From the NCBI RefSeq assembly GCF_000150275.1, contig NW_002060949.1:5809535-5873534 (forward strand): a stretch of DNA of 64,000 bases. Direction: 5' to 3'. The notes below the pieces were generated by a model, which had not been told where the DNA came from, ran no database searches, and saw only the letters and a list, made by a program, of their open reading frames with translations. Made by a program: the position numbers and the translations under genes. The DNA is from Trichoplax adhaerens. Lineage: Eukaryota > Placozoa > Uniplacotomia > Trichoplacea > Trichoplacidae. Of this stretch, positions 38,601 through 51,358 are shown in pieces (positions within the stretch are counted from its first letter, which is position 1; each line of letters opens with the position of its first letter).

Positions 38601-40520
38601 GATTATATATATTTTATATCACCTAATTTGTACATGTACCATTTTTTTTACGTTGGGCATTATTGTAGACTTACTCCTAGCAACTATTCTTGGTATGCTG
38701 CCTATTTAGCTAATGCCTATCCGTTGGATATGAGTCAGTATAAGAACTTGTTTAAATCAACGCGTATTCCTAAGCTTAACATGGACTATAATCAAGCATT
38801 TCCTGATTCTAATCATATACTGGTGATGAAAAATGGTCGTTTTTATACGTTTAATGTTATTGATCCTATTGATGGTATGTATACAGGTTGCATAACTTAG
38901 CAATATTGCATAAATGTGCTCGTCGTTTACTGCATTCTATAACGAGAACTGCTATTTTAACGGTTCTAAGGTTCTCCGCTACCTCCCGCATATATTTACG
39001 CACAACTACGTAATATTGCCGAGAGCGAGTCTTCACCTCCTGAGTTTCCTATTAATTTCTTAACAACCGAAAATCGTGATACCTGGGCTAATCTTAGAGA
39101 AGAATTAGAAGCTGATGAATTAAATGCCGAATCTTTAAAAGCAATTGACAGTGCCATATTGGCACTGTGTTTAGATGATGTTGGACATGATGACCCTGCT
39201 AAAGCTATGTTACAAGTATTACACGGAAACGGATATAATAGGTATAGAACTACAATTATATATTATATTATAGACTTTTAAATATTTTTACACGATGATA
39301 TATGTCCAAAACTGACATGTTTTCTTTAACTTAGATGGTTTGATAAATCGTTTCAAATAATAGTCAATAAGAAAGGTGAGGGTGCGATGAATTTTGAACA
39401 TGCTTGGGGTGATGGAGTGGCAGTAATGCGTTATGTAATAGACATGATCGATGACAGTAGTAAGAATTTAATTACTAAAGGTAAGAATTTCGGTACTGTT
39501 ATAAGATCTCCGTAAATGGAGTGCTCACAATAAAAGTCTATAGGAATCGCATAATCTCTTTATATTGTTTAGAATCCGTCTCGAGCAATGTTGATATTGA
39601 AAGTCAGACCAAGGAGCTACAATTTAACTTGAGCGAAAATTTAAAATCTAGTATAAATGTAGCCAAGGAAAATTTTGTCGCTCTCAGTAATACACTAGAA
39701 TCTCAAGTCGTACAATATGAAAAAATGAATAAGAATTACATAAAAGAAAAAAGATTGAGTCCGGATTCAGTTATGCAGCTTGCATTACAGGCATGCCACT
39801 CTTGAATTCAAAATTTTTTTAATTTATATACCTTACAATTGTTCTTTATTGAATGAAGATAAATTATTTATTCAATCAGCTCGCCTACTATAGAATGACA
39901 GGTCAAATTCCAACTGTTTATGAATCATGCAGTACTGCTGCTTTCAAGCACGGTCGAACTGAATGCCTAAGGTCTGTATCGATGTTAACAAAAGCATGCT
40001 GTGAAGCTTTTGGTAGGAATAATCCAGCTACTGCATCCGAGATAAGAGAGCTTATGGGAAAGTGTTCCGATTATCATGGAAAACTGACAAGAGAAGCATC
40101 TATGGGCAAGTCTATATTTACGATATTGCTGTAGCCAAATATGAATATATTTTCTTTTGAACGATATTTTCTTGTTTTATAGGTCAAGGATTTGATCGCC
40201 ATCTGTTTGCATTAAGAGTTTTAGCCGCATCAAGCTTAAATAAATTGCCCGATATCTTCTTGGATCCTACTTTTAGCAAGGCTTCACACTTTACCTTATC
40301 AACGAGCACTTTAGGAACTGAGTACATTACCAACGGTGGTTTCGGCCCTGTAGTTAAAGATGGTCTTGGGCTGCCCTATATGGTCCTTAATGACTTTGTT
40401 GGGGTGACAATAACTAGCTATGAACCAAAAGGACGTGCTCAAGCTTTCGCAGATAGTGTCAAAAGAAGTTTAGATGACATTTACGATGTTCTAAATGGTA
40501 AAAATTTCAAGTCTAACTGA
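35613..40520 (+). CDS. CPT2: Mitochondrial carnitine O-palmitoyltransferase 2
   Basis: Inner-membrane, matrix-side enzyme that turns long-chain acylcarnitine back into acyl-CoA for beta-oxidation. Eleven exons: 35613-35687, 37553-37748, 37862-37921, 38004-38104, 38302-38435, 38669-38874, 38971-39241, 39335-39480, 39573-39790, 39880-40105, 40183-40520; 656 residues, against 658 remembered for human. The N-terminus (SIQLANSKLSPRILRYGSYAK) is basic and free of acidic residues, as a mitochondrial presequence should be. VPTMHYQPSLPRLPIPSLE is the CPT2-type start of the mature protein. NAYPLDMSQY, FEHAWGDGVAV (catalytic His370 of HxxxD; His372 in human) and the STST carnitine-binding motif (LSTSTLG) are present. 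FDRHLFALR and GFGPVVKDG follow. Introns 9 and 10 begin with GC, not GT. Intron 1 is long (1.9 kb) with a weak acceptor at 37552, so the first exon junction is the least certain part. Confidence 0.95.
39791..39879 (+). other. GC-AG intron 9 of CPT2
   Basis: Exon 9 ends in CAG at 39790 and the intron starts GCATGC; no GT is available nearby. Joining to CTCGCC at 39880 gives LALQ-LAYYR, matching the family (LAFQMAFLRQ) without a gap. Reading through instead gives a stop within a few codons. Confidence 0.85.
40106..40182 (+). other. GC-AG intron 10 of CPT2
   Basis: The donor is ATGG followed by GCAAGT, the classic GC-type consensus. Joining to GTCAAGG at 40183 restores MGQGFDRHLFAL. Using the nearby GT (before CTAT) would put the next exon out of frame with an immediate stop. 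Confidence 0.87.
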
Positions 40521-41415
40521 ATGTAACAATTCATAGAGCTAAAGTGCTAATATTACTGAAGACTTTCTTTCTCTATAAACAAGTAATTAGTTTATGTTAA
40601 GATACGTAAGTTATTGATATTTTGGATACAGTACAGTGCAGCTATGATAAAATTGCATAAATGTCATCAATATTTAGCGTACATATTTTTTATCGGTTGA
40701 AAATTATTAGACGGTTTAACGTTAAATCTACACCAAACTGTGTTAATGTACTTAAATGTACGGGCATACATTCGTGCAATTTCATTCTTTTCACGAATAT
40801 TTGTACTGTAATGGCTTAATCTGTTCGTGATTGGGCTCGATTCTCTTCGATTGCGAATGTGGTTATAATATTGCGATATTAGTAAGGAATATTAGTAAAG
40901 CAAATTGATTAAAGAGATTCCTCTGATTCGACTATTGTGCTCACTCATATTAATTGTAAGACAGAAAATGGAACAATAAATGTGCGAGTTGCGAGTAAGT
41001 TGATTTATTCCTTAATGGTCACACCATGGCATAGTACAAAGAATTTCCTTTATCATAATTATTACCACCCTTAGTTCCAGCATACGAATATAAATAAATA
41101 CTGGTTAAGACCGGAAATTTTATTTCTTAAATAGTATTTCGATAGTATCTACTATTGTTCTGTATGCGTATAGACTCTCAGATCATCTATAGTGCTAAAA
41201 AAATCGTTGGTATATGATTATATATCTGCATACCTAGCTATCCCTATGGTCCAACTCGAAGTATAATCTGATACGTAGAATATAGTGTATTCTTATATTG
41301 CAAAGAGGTACAGTGCATCTAAAATAGCTTACTTGTGATTACATAAGGAGTTTCATTCTTACCTTGTTATTGATATTTAAAAGTTAGGAGAGCACTTATA
41401 ATAAAGAGTTTGTTG
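40521..41415. other. Intergenic region between convergent CPT2 and the EGF/Ig/FN3 gene
   Basis: About 0.9 kb, AT-rich, with no open frame of note on either strand. In particular there is no exon for a transmembrane segment or kinase domain downstream of the EGF/Ig/FN3 gene. Confidence 0.6.
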
Positions 41416-43996
41416 CTAAACTTGATCATTTTGCGCACCTTTAAGCAAGATACAGACAGGATGGCTCTCTAAGCTCCAGCCATAATCAGTCGCTACTTTA
41501 ACCCAGACTACGATATATCTGCCCGCTGGTACATTATTAATCAGACAGTCTGTAGTATTACAATTATAGGTATTCTTATAATGGGATGATTTGTGATTGA
41601 TATGGCAGGTATTGCTACTAGTTTCAGCGTAATTAATCTGATAAAAATGAAGATTAGATTTCCCGATGTATCCAGATTTAAACTTAATACGAAATCCAGT
41701 GTTGGTAATATTAGTGATGGCAATATTAGTGACAGGCTCAGGCACATCTAACAGTAGTTAAAAAATAAAATCCACATTAAAATAGATCATATCTCTTCAT
41801 CGTCTCTTTATAGTTGTTTATAATAATCTAAATAAAACAATGATAAAGTAGAATTGTCGATACTTCAGAATCTAATGAGATTTACGATACTAGCATAATT
41901 CATTAATAGTATTATTTTCAATTGGCTATGGCAGACTGCCATCTTAAAATCTCACCGGCAACAACAATGGAAATATCTTTAGTCAGTTTTCCATATTCAT
42001 TTCTGGCAGTACATGAGCAGATTCCAGTCTGTCTTAAGGATAGAGATTGTAATTCTATTATATTATTCTTGTATTCGAAGCGACCACGTTCATTTATGCA
42101 TGTCCAAGTAATAGTTGGCAATGGTACTGCAGTAGCTTTGCATGTTAAAGTAATACTTAGACCTGCAACTACTTCTAGGTGTGTTATTTCATTTTTCTTA
42201 GGTATTATAACCATGTCAATCGGTGGGCTTATAACCATGTCAATCGGTGGGCCTATATCAATTATAAGAGAATACCAATTGATCAGTGATATAATATTAA
42301 CAGGTATAAATTGCAACAGATACTAATCTCTTGAGTAAAAGTTAATAGTCACGAAACAGGATTGGGATTAAGTAGTGAATTAAATTTTAAAAACTTTAAC
42401 AAGTATGATTATGTTACGAATAGTCTAGACGTATAAAGAATATTAAAATTATTTGACACGACTATAGCATAGTCTTTAATAAGATGGGGATTAAAAAAGA
42501 ATGAACTGTTTAAAAGTTTTATCAGGAATTATATTAAAAATACAGGGAATAGTTAGTCAGCTATTTGATGCGATAACCCAATCATAGCGTAGTCAGAAAA
42601 AGGAAAGGGATTAGATGACGAATTAATCTTGAATGACTTCAATAAAAATTATAGTAAGAATACAAGGAATATCCAATAAACTATTTAACGTGATTATGCA
42701 TGCACGAGGAGACCTAAATGAGCTTCGGTGCATTAAAATAATTTTTTAAAGATTTTTTATAAATATAGCAAACAGGAACACTACTTATACATAATTAGTT
42801 TACTCTCAATTTTGATATTATAACTCCTATATTACCGTGAACTTGGATAAAAAGGTTTTTCTTGAACACTTTATTTTGGTATTGTACAATTGCGGTTTCA
42901 TAAATATATTTTCCGCTATTTCTGTATCCAACAGGGGGTATGTAAAGCCTGTCCGATGAATAAGAATTTCCGAAATTGATCACGTAATAGCAAGGTTCTA
43001 AAATAGTAAAACTTGATTGTCTCCTTGAATTTATATCGCACTTGGCTATGCGAGATCCATTCTCGAACTTCCAACTAGTAGAAGAATGTAATGGTTTTAT
43101 TGCCGCATCACTTCCAGTAACGAAAATACTTTGACCCAGAATTAGTGATACAGTCCCACTAGGAGTTAGAGTGATATCATTGGATGAATACAGTTCTAGT
43201 AATGAATATGAAAGTCGATATTAATTTCAGAGATAGAAGTAAATTTTGTACTTAATTCTATCACGCAATTTGGGGTGATATAGTCTTCAATAATTGATAT
43301 GAATTATAAGCTCAGGCTATTGAATATTCATTGCTTACACAGCACCATTTCGGCTTTTAATACTGATTACTTGCAGTGCCGTGGACTTCTTAACTTAATA
43401 TAGATAAGTACGATGTATATGAAAGAAATCATTACCTTTTTCACAATATTTTCCTGTAAAACCGTCGTTGCATGAGCAAGTAAATATTTTCCAAAGCGAA
43501 TGACATACCCCGTTCTTGCAAGGGCGCCTTGAGCATGAGGTAATATCTATAATGAATCAATTGATTAAAAAAATTACAAAACTAATGGGCTTAAAAAAAT
43601 CATGTCTTATTCAGTAAATAGAAAATTTTTCTTAATTTGTTAACCTGTTTGGCAATACTTTCCAGTTCTAGAACCTGGGCAAAGGCAAGCATCTCCATCA
43701 AGTCCATGATAACATGTCGATTCTGCATGGCATCTATTATTCGCACAAGCGGCTTTTGCTGAAATTATAATTGTACCTTTAGATTTTATCACAGTTGAAT
43801 ATGAAACTGCATACATTCTAAAAGAAATTAAGCTATAAAACATTGCTAGTTTATGTACATGAAAGCCTGCTACATGTAATTGAGAGCGTTAGCTGTTTCA
43901 TAATAGCATATTTCGTATGTTATTTGAATTCATACCTTGATTTAAGTAATAGCAGGATAGAATTAAAACAGTGCTAAAAATCACGATTGATCGCAT
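41416..43996 (-). CDS. Secreted EGF-EGF-Ig-Ig-fibronectin III protein
   Basis: Six exons (transcript order): 43936-43996, 43645-43758, 43436-43546, 42836-43195, 41956-42252, 41416-41747; 424 residues. All introns are phase 1, the usual signature of shuffled extracellular domains. Residues 1-20 are a signal peptide (IVIFSTVLILSCYYL core). Two EGF repeats follow, at about 25-56 (CANNRCHAESTCYHG, six Cys) and 62-94 (CSRRPCKNGVCHS). A divergent Ig-like domain lies at about 96-215 and an I-set-like Ig at about 216-314 (LSITLTCKATAVPLPTITW). A fibronectin III domain ends the protein (EPVTNIAITNITNTGFRI, then WVKVATDYGWS). The order recalls the ectodomains of Tie-type receptor tyrosine kinases, but there is no transmembrane or kinase exon: the frame stops at 41416. 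Alternatively, the last exon could be spliced earlier at CTTAAAG/GTGCGC to an exon I did not find. The ligand is unknown. Confidence 0.82.
42205..42252 (-). repeat. In-frame 24-bp tandem duplication in the second Ig exon
   Basis: The segment encoding PPIDMVI plus a junction residue appears twice in tandem at the start of exon 5, the copies almost identical at DNA level. It lies just before the first Ig strand and lengthens the inter-domain linker by eight residues. Confidence 0.85.
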
Positions 43997-45963
43997 AATT
44001 ACTCTTTAGTTAAAAAAACCGTAATCACTCCAAGTGGATAAGAGGTATCGCTGCTAGAGCTGGCTACAATGAGAAGAAAGAGATTTTACTAATAAGAAAA
44101 TGAGGAATATTGCAAAACGTAAATTGTCCTCTATAATTTTCGATATTTACTTGATAATTTCAGGCTGAATTTCTAACTGGTCGCCAGCCGAAACATATAG
44201 ATGAAAGTCATTAGCCACGGACGTGTTAAATGAATCCCGCAGTGAGTAGGCATTTATCCTTGTGAAGGCTTCTTTATAGGGAAATTTTAATTTACTTGAA
44301 TCATTGACGAAGATATATATAGTCTTATATTCTTGATCTTCATGGATATCGATTCATTGACCACATTAAGATGCCTAAGTTACTACAGCATACCCAGTAA
44401 ACCTTTAATTGGACCAATGATGCACAAATTAGGCATTAAATCGAATACTAAATTGGAGACTACTTCGATAATTAAAATGAGTAATTACTCGTACCTTTTT
44501 TTATAGATATCTTCCTGTTGTTAAACTCGTTATATAAACGCATAATTTATGGTCCAGTTAGAGAATAAACAGACATCGCAATGATACTTATCTAACCTTA
44601 TTTATAAGGAAAAGTAACACGAATAGATTAATCAGGTAAATTGATTATTTATATTTGGTCATATTTCCTTTTATACCAACTTACAGTATATATATACCAT
44701 ACCATTACAGTCTATTACACAGTATATTGTATGCTTTGCGTTCTTATTTTGCCCAGCTTTAGCTATTTATAGAGCATAGATAATCGGATTTGCTATCTAC
44801 AGGATAGCCTAATCGAACTTTGTGTTATATTCTTGCCGCGAAGATAACATATAATAACTGAAAGAACTGCGATATTAATAAAATTATTTTATTTAGATCG
44901 TTCAGTATCATCTCCGCTATATAATTTCTAAAGTAATGAGGTTTGCATAGTATATTCTGACCGTACTACGAACTTATTCATTCATTACCAATTTTCTATT
45001 TATTGAACATTTACTTAACTGCTTAATAATTAGGGATGCAAAGTCGTACAATAAATTCCCTTGATGTTAACCTTTGCAAGCTGATTGGAAAATGATTTTA
45101 ACATATCTAAATGAAATCTAAGATTCGACTTTTGTGCCTACATCCATAATATTACCGCAGAATCCTATAGTATCATAATTATAATAGGCTTGCTTTAATT
45201 CTGTTGGAAGATTGCAATATGTAAGCCCTTCATTAGAAACTACTGTTAGCAATGAGCAAGGCCAGCAAAGCGGCCAGCAATCACTCTAGAGTACTACAAT
45301 AAAGTTATGGCTGTGTTGTTGTTCAAATATTACGTAAACACCGGCGCTCTACAGTTAATAACCCCCAAAAGAAAGTTTGTCGAAGCTTTATTAACCTTTA
45401 ACTGTTTTACTATCTTATTGATTTTCGTCGTTTCGGTTTATGAAGCAACTTACACGAATTTAAATTAGAATAAAACCGAAATATCTTAAAATAATAATTA
45501 CAGCAATGACAGTACAGGCAGTATTACCGCTTGTGTAAACATTCTACACTACAATTGTTATTATACTGTACATACATTAGTTCAAAATTCCTTTACGTAA
45601 AAACTGTCATGCAAATAATGCAAGTTGAAAAATGTATCACAGCAATGTAAAATATACTACTACCCATATACTGGAACGAGGAAAGGTTTATGGGGAATTT
45701 CAAAATAAACCAAAATGGCATTTTGCTAGAAGATCAAGATTTCCATTCAAAGGATAACCTGTACTAATTCACAGTTCTACAGTAGTACTACATGGTTATG
45801 TTCGTCGGAAACTAAATCTACAACCAAATATTACGAAAGTGACAAAAAAGACTACCGTAGCCTCATATATAATAAAATCACTTGCAATGTGTTACGTATA
45901 GTCGAGCACAGCGTAAAATGATTGAATGTCAATTAATAAGAGGTAATTCCATGTAGAGTAATA
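43997..45963. other. Intergenic region without a supported gene
   Basis: About 2 kb, AT-rich. An ATG-less minus-strand open frame at 45118-45285 (56 codons, Cys-containing) was weighed but is within chance expectation. Otherwise nothing is seen. It should contain the promoter of the EGF/Ig/FN3 gene and the 3' end of the UBF gene. Confidence 0.5.
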
Positions 45964-48900
45964 TTATGTTGAATTCTTAGTTCTACCCATTCCTTCCAAC
46001 TGCTCTTTAAAATCCTGACGTTTATCTTCCGGTACACAACTTAACATCTCTTGCATTAATACGGCCATTTTATTCTTACCCCTAATTATAAAACATAACG
46101 GATTATTATGGCTTAATAATACCACATTAATCCCATTTCTTACTCTAAACAAAGTCATTCTAAAATACTCGATAGTGCACAACTTACTTATCCTTTTTTA
46201 CACGTAGTTGTCTTTCCTGTAATAAAGCATACTTTCTTAACGCAGGATTATTTTTGACATCAATTTGTACTTTACTCTCCATTAATCATCATTGTCAATA
46301 TGAGTAAAATGTATTAGATTTCTATCTTACCATTTTTTCAGTTTTATCCCTTTCATTTTCAGGTACAGTCTAAAAGGACGAAAAATAAAATTGCTTAATG
46401 GGATGAAGAGTAGAAATACCATAATTAATATTGCAGTACCTGCAGAAATTCTCGTAAGTTTGTTTCATACTCTTGCTTTCTCTGAATAAAGTAAATGTCA
46501 ATATTTAAGTGGATGGTTAATGATGAGATAGGTATAGGTAATCTCTATAATTTAAGGTTATACCTTTTGCAATTCTTGTTCGTAATACGTCTTTTCTTCG
46601 GTAGATAAGTTATTCCACTTTTCTCTTAAAGTTACACCAATATCAGAAAATGATTTTCCTTTAACGTTATTTTTCTTATAAAAGTCACCAACAAATATGT
46701 TATATGAAGTCCTAAAAACAAATTTTTCCATGTTATAGCAATTACAAGCCGCTACCCCTGAGTACATATGGTACCATTGTTACAAAATTTTAGCTACAAT
46801 TCTTAAGATTGAAAACTTACGCAGGTGGATGTTTTACAATGGGACGATACTTGGAAGTACTTTTTTCCTTATCAGTCAAGCGAAAGTTTGGCTCTGATTT
46901 TCTCATCTCCTTTATTTCATTCTATCCATGTCATAACAACGATGGTTTTAATTAACATCATTGGCCGAAATCTCTGATTAACATATGTAAGATAGCGCAT
47001 ACGCAACCTGATAGCGAGCAAGGTCAAAATTAGATGCTTTCTTCCATTCAATTGTCTGCTCATCGGATAAATTTTTCCATTCTTTGCTAATAATGAGACG
47101 ACTCTCTTTCAATGATTTCTACGTAGATGTAGACGAGGTAATGTACAGTTTCATAAAGGTAGACAGATAAAGGATATTGTAGATATTCCTAACAGCAATA
47201 TAAAAATCTCCTTGAGTTACGTACCCCTTCTTCTTTTAGTTCATTTAATCGCACGCGCAAGAAGCAATGGTAAGGAGAGCTTTAAATTTAAAAGGGTGCA
47301 ATATATTAACAAATTCTGTTTCGTTACAGCTGTTGTAAGCAGTAATACAGCAAAATATTACCGTGGAGGGCGTATCTTCTTCTTTCTCTTAGGGCTATTA
47401 TTGAAATAATAGTAAAAAATTTTAGAACTTGTGTGTATTTTTTTACAACATTAGTGTTTTAGCAGTATAGTCATAGACTCACGGTATGGTTTTACGTGAT
47501 TTCTTGGGCCCCTTAGCAGTACTAACTCCAAGTCTATTTATAGAAACGATTGCAATTGTAATATTAATGGCTATTAGAATTTGACTAAAAAATGAAATTT
47601 AATCATCCAGTTACTTGGCCAGTGTTTCCTTATATACTTTCTCATCCTCTAAATATTTTTCTTGATATTTTTTCTAACGTAATTTACAAATGAAGATAAA
47701 AATTATCAACAATCAACCATGGCACGTAACAACTTCATTAAACAATTGAGTAACTACCTTTTTCTTATCCGGTAGATTTCTCCACACTTCGCTGATTTTC
47801 TTAGATGCTTCAACTGAAGTTATCTTTGATTGTTTACCGATTAATTTCTTCCGTCTTTCAGCATAAAACTGCAAGTATGCATTGAGAGGCTTTTTAGGTA
47901 AGTCATGCTGGCAATTTTCCCAATACTAAAAATTCAATATCACAGTTGAGATAAATGCAATAACTTTGAAAAATAAAGTATATGCAAGACTGTATTTCTG
48001 TGTTTTTTTATCATGGTGAAGGTTGCTTCGAAGATCTTACATCAGATCCAGTTCCTTTAATGGCGTTCACCATTTCATGGACAGATCGTGTTTTTCTCAT
48101 CTTTTTAAGATAAATCGAGCAAGATGTTATTATACGTGGAGTGTATTGAAAAAAAATAGTGTAAAAAAGCGACAGTTGAAAAAATTTATTGATAGGCATT
48201 GTTAACTGCTTTAAATTATTTTACAAACATTTTTCGTTAGTTTTTTCCATTTTTCCATCAAATCTTCACCGCTATGGTTATTCCAAGCAATTTCATCCCA
48301 ATTTATTTTACCGTTGTAAGGCATATTTAAAGGTGTAAGTGTGGCCAGACGTTCGAACAATTTTTCATATGTTTTACCACTCCATCCGTCTTCGTCATCT
48401 AATTTGAAAGAGTATCTACTTTATAATTGTAAAAATTAACAACCGCAAAAGCTAGTGATATCTACTCGAATATATGTATTTATTAACGATAGGAAATCGA
48501 TGTTGGCTATAGCCTTTTAAAATTTCTCTTACGAATAGTTTAATTTCTTATACCGTACCACTTTTATAATAAAGTCCAGTATCAACTTTTATTAACATAG
48601 CTAAGTCTAAGTATACAGTATATGCCTATCATAGGCAAGTGACGGTAAATTATACGAGTATAGAGAGTTGACTATTTTGGCATTAAATGGAATAAAGCTG
48701 CAATTGAAATAAACTATTTATTTGTTACCTGAACCTGCAGCGCCACTCAAAGATTCACCTTGCGATGATTCACTGAAGCAAGATTAATTTTGTTATGGAA
48801 AAATGGGATATTTATTAGTATCAGTGTAACTTAATCATCTTTAATTCAAGTGTCATTTTTAAATCTCCACTAGTAAAATTTTCGAATCTTAGCACTATCG

Positions 48901-50951
48901 TGGTAGTAGATTAAAATAGGTACTACAGGGTAGTATTTACTTGCAACTATTGAAAGAGAGATATTTTTATGAATGATAATGTTGTCCATCTCTTTTCATC
49001 ATAGTACATACTTTCCTTCGTTGCTATGCAGTGCGGCCTTGGAGTCTGATAAGCGTTTCTTGGATTTTTTTTCTTTGGACTTCTTCTTCTTCTTTTTCTT
49101 CTTTTTCCTCTTTTTCTTACCTGTAATGATCAATTAATTATTGTCTTTCAATATAGTATGTGTTTTATGATGGTACGATATTACCTTCATTGATTGATAC
49201 TTGTAGCATTTGCAAATCAGATTGATAACGTATAGTATTAATGTAAATAAACAGAAAGAGTATTTACAAAAGATATTTCCAAAATAACACTTTTGGTTCT
49301 TGGGGATATTGTAGAGTTTAAGTAAGTGTCATCAATGCAATTTTGTACAACATTGCGATAGACAATTGGAACTAGTATCTATCAATAATAATTTACTGTA
49401 ATGGGAACTATTTTAGTCTTTGCTATAGATTAGATAGAGTGATGATGAAGGCATAGCCTGCAACGCTTGTTTATTCTGTTACCTTCGGCATCAGCATCTC
49501 CTTTACGATTACTCTTGGTTATGCGCACTTTTTTGGCACCTTTAACCTCAGCTAAGTTGTTTACAAAAGTAGAAAAAAATGAATGATGATTTAATCCTTG
49601 GTAGGAGGCATTGAAGAATACTTACGAATCGATACAAGAATATTATTATTTATGAGTAAATCAAATTATTATCATGACAATCACTGCAAATCATCCTGAT
49701 AGTGGTTTTATATCGTAAAGTAGGGTAAGCAACGTTGGATGTATCTCCATGTGTCAATCTCCAAGCTTTTTACACATTTAATTGTGTTTATGTACCAACC
49801 TTCATCAGTAGTACGTCGTTTTCTTTTTTTGGCTTTTTCCACAGTTTTCTTACGTTTTTTATCTTCGGAAATGACTAAATTTGTTTCTAGAATGTTATAA
49901 ATAAAGGTTGATTTATTTTATTGCTTTTTTTTTCTCTTTGCTCTCATTAAGTACATCATTATTTTCAATTGATTGGATATCCACTATTCCATTGAGGGTG
50001 GAAGTCGTCCATGAATTACCGGCTCTTGGATGGACTGATATTATTATTATTGTTATTGAAGTACAATGTCATGGATAAGTTGGTGTATTGCGAATACATT
50101 GTTGCAAAGAAGCATGTTCATTTTATTAGGCGGCTGTGTATTGATGATTACAGATGGTTGATTGACTGGTATGGCAATTTAGTCAGAGTATGTTGGGACT
50201 CGTTGACAGTCGTTTATGACTTGATCGTTATTCCATCGTCCATCCTATACTACTACGACAATGTATCGTTTGTAGGTGATCGCTCGATAGCAACGCTTAT
50301 CCCTGGTGTCTCCACGTGAATACAAATCAATGCTATGGTTATGGATTAAAAGAGCGGATTGCCACTGCAACTGCATGTGATGTTATACGACGAATAAGGG
50401 AAAATGCAATGGATGATGACTTGTTTCTTCCATGACGATAAAATGACCAAGACGATTTCAAGTCAGCATCGACAGGTAGAATACGATGACGACTTGCAAT
50501 GGCTGTGATTGATCAAGGTCCATGACGGTCGTCTAAAGCAAGTCATTATCGTCCAGTATGATTCATTCCTTCATACCTAGAATAAGCTGGTGTAGACCAT
50601 CCAGACGCTAGTATTACTGTATCATCACTCTCCTCCAATTGAATAGGATACAATAGATTGGAGTTTTAGTCGTGAAATGATTAGCTTAATTGATGCCACT
50701 GCATGGCTTTCCCCCACCATCATCATCAACGACATGGGAAAGTGCCACTGCAACAACTGTGGTAATGACTACCATTGCAACCAAGAATGTTGTTCTATCC
50801 AAGCACGCTACAACTCCTCTTTTCCAGCCAATAACAACATCAATAAAGTAGAAACAATCCTCATCCACTTACCTTCATCATTACTTTTGCTACTTTGCCT
50901 CTTTTTAGCTTTTCCAGTCGTTTTACTTCCTTGTCGATCAATTCCCGCCAT
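45964..50951 (-). CDS. UBTF: UBF-like nucleolar transcription factor with HMG boxes
   Basis: Predicted rDNA-binding HMG protein acting with RNA polymerase I. Nineteen exons (transcript order): 50873-50951, 49800-49874, 49483-49551, 49012-49120, 48729-48772, 48229-48398, 48041-48100, 47758-47925, 47615-47673, 47483-47533, 47362-47394, 47225-47279, 47008-47118, 46821-46909, 46564-46711, 46440-46481, 46331-46369, 46188-46276, 45964-46081; 535 residues, against 764 remembered for human. Residues 1-125 are very Lys-rich, with an almost unbroken Lys tract around 80-90. The UBF dimerisation-like region (about 126-202) has INWDEIAWNNHSGEDLMEKW. HMG-like boxes lie at about 208-275 (LPKKPLNAYLQFYAERR), 301-361 and 386-452. 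The C-terminus has LSCVPEDKRQDF and lacks the acidic Ser-rich tail and later boxes of vertebrate UBF. Small exons 10-12 and 16-18 are supported by phase and weak similarity only. Another HMG-family identity is possible. Confidence 0.85.
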
Positions 50952-51358
50952 GACTTGGACGACTTGATTTCAGTACTAAGCGCGATGCAATTCTTTTGCA
51001 TTTTGGCGTTTTGTCTGACTACAGTCCATTGGTGGCTACAGTGGAATTGGATGGTGATAGTGATGGCTGCGATAGGCGCTCTTGTAGTCGACGAATAGAG
51101 TAGATCAACTAGTGTATAGAACGTACTATAGGTTATGATAGTTACAGTACTCTTTTGGATTCTTACAATCCTAGCACTGTAATACCATACAGTAGTGGGT
51201 CGCTAGACGTCCTCTCGCGCCTATACTCAACCACTTGCATCGTTGACTTGACTTGCCTCCAAGTGCTCTGACGCAGCTTCCACTAACTACTTCAGCTCAA
51301 CATGGATACTTGGATAAGCAAATGCCTCAGTCAAGGCCTATTTTCCTCCCGATTGCTC
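50952..51358. promoter_or_regulatory. Probable promoter region of the UBF-like gene
   Basis: Less AT-rich than the surroundings, directly upstream of the ATG at 50951. It carries isolated TACAGTA words (51144 and 51190 area) but no dense palindrome cluster. No gene is seen; plus-strand open frames across 50677-51098 overlap exon 1 in antisense. Confidence 0.35.

Noticed and set aside
41922-42326. 134-codon plus-strand open frame
   Set aside because: Exactly antisense to the Ig exon, whose domain residues and phase are convincing.
45118-45285. Cys-containing minus-strand open frame without ATG
   Set aside because: 56 codons open is common by chance at this composition, and no partner exons were found.
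50011-50967. Plus-strand open frames of about 100 codons
   Set aside because: They lie in intron 1 or antisense to exon 1 of the UBF gene; the minus strand has a consistent 19-exon chain.
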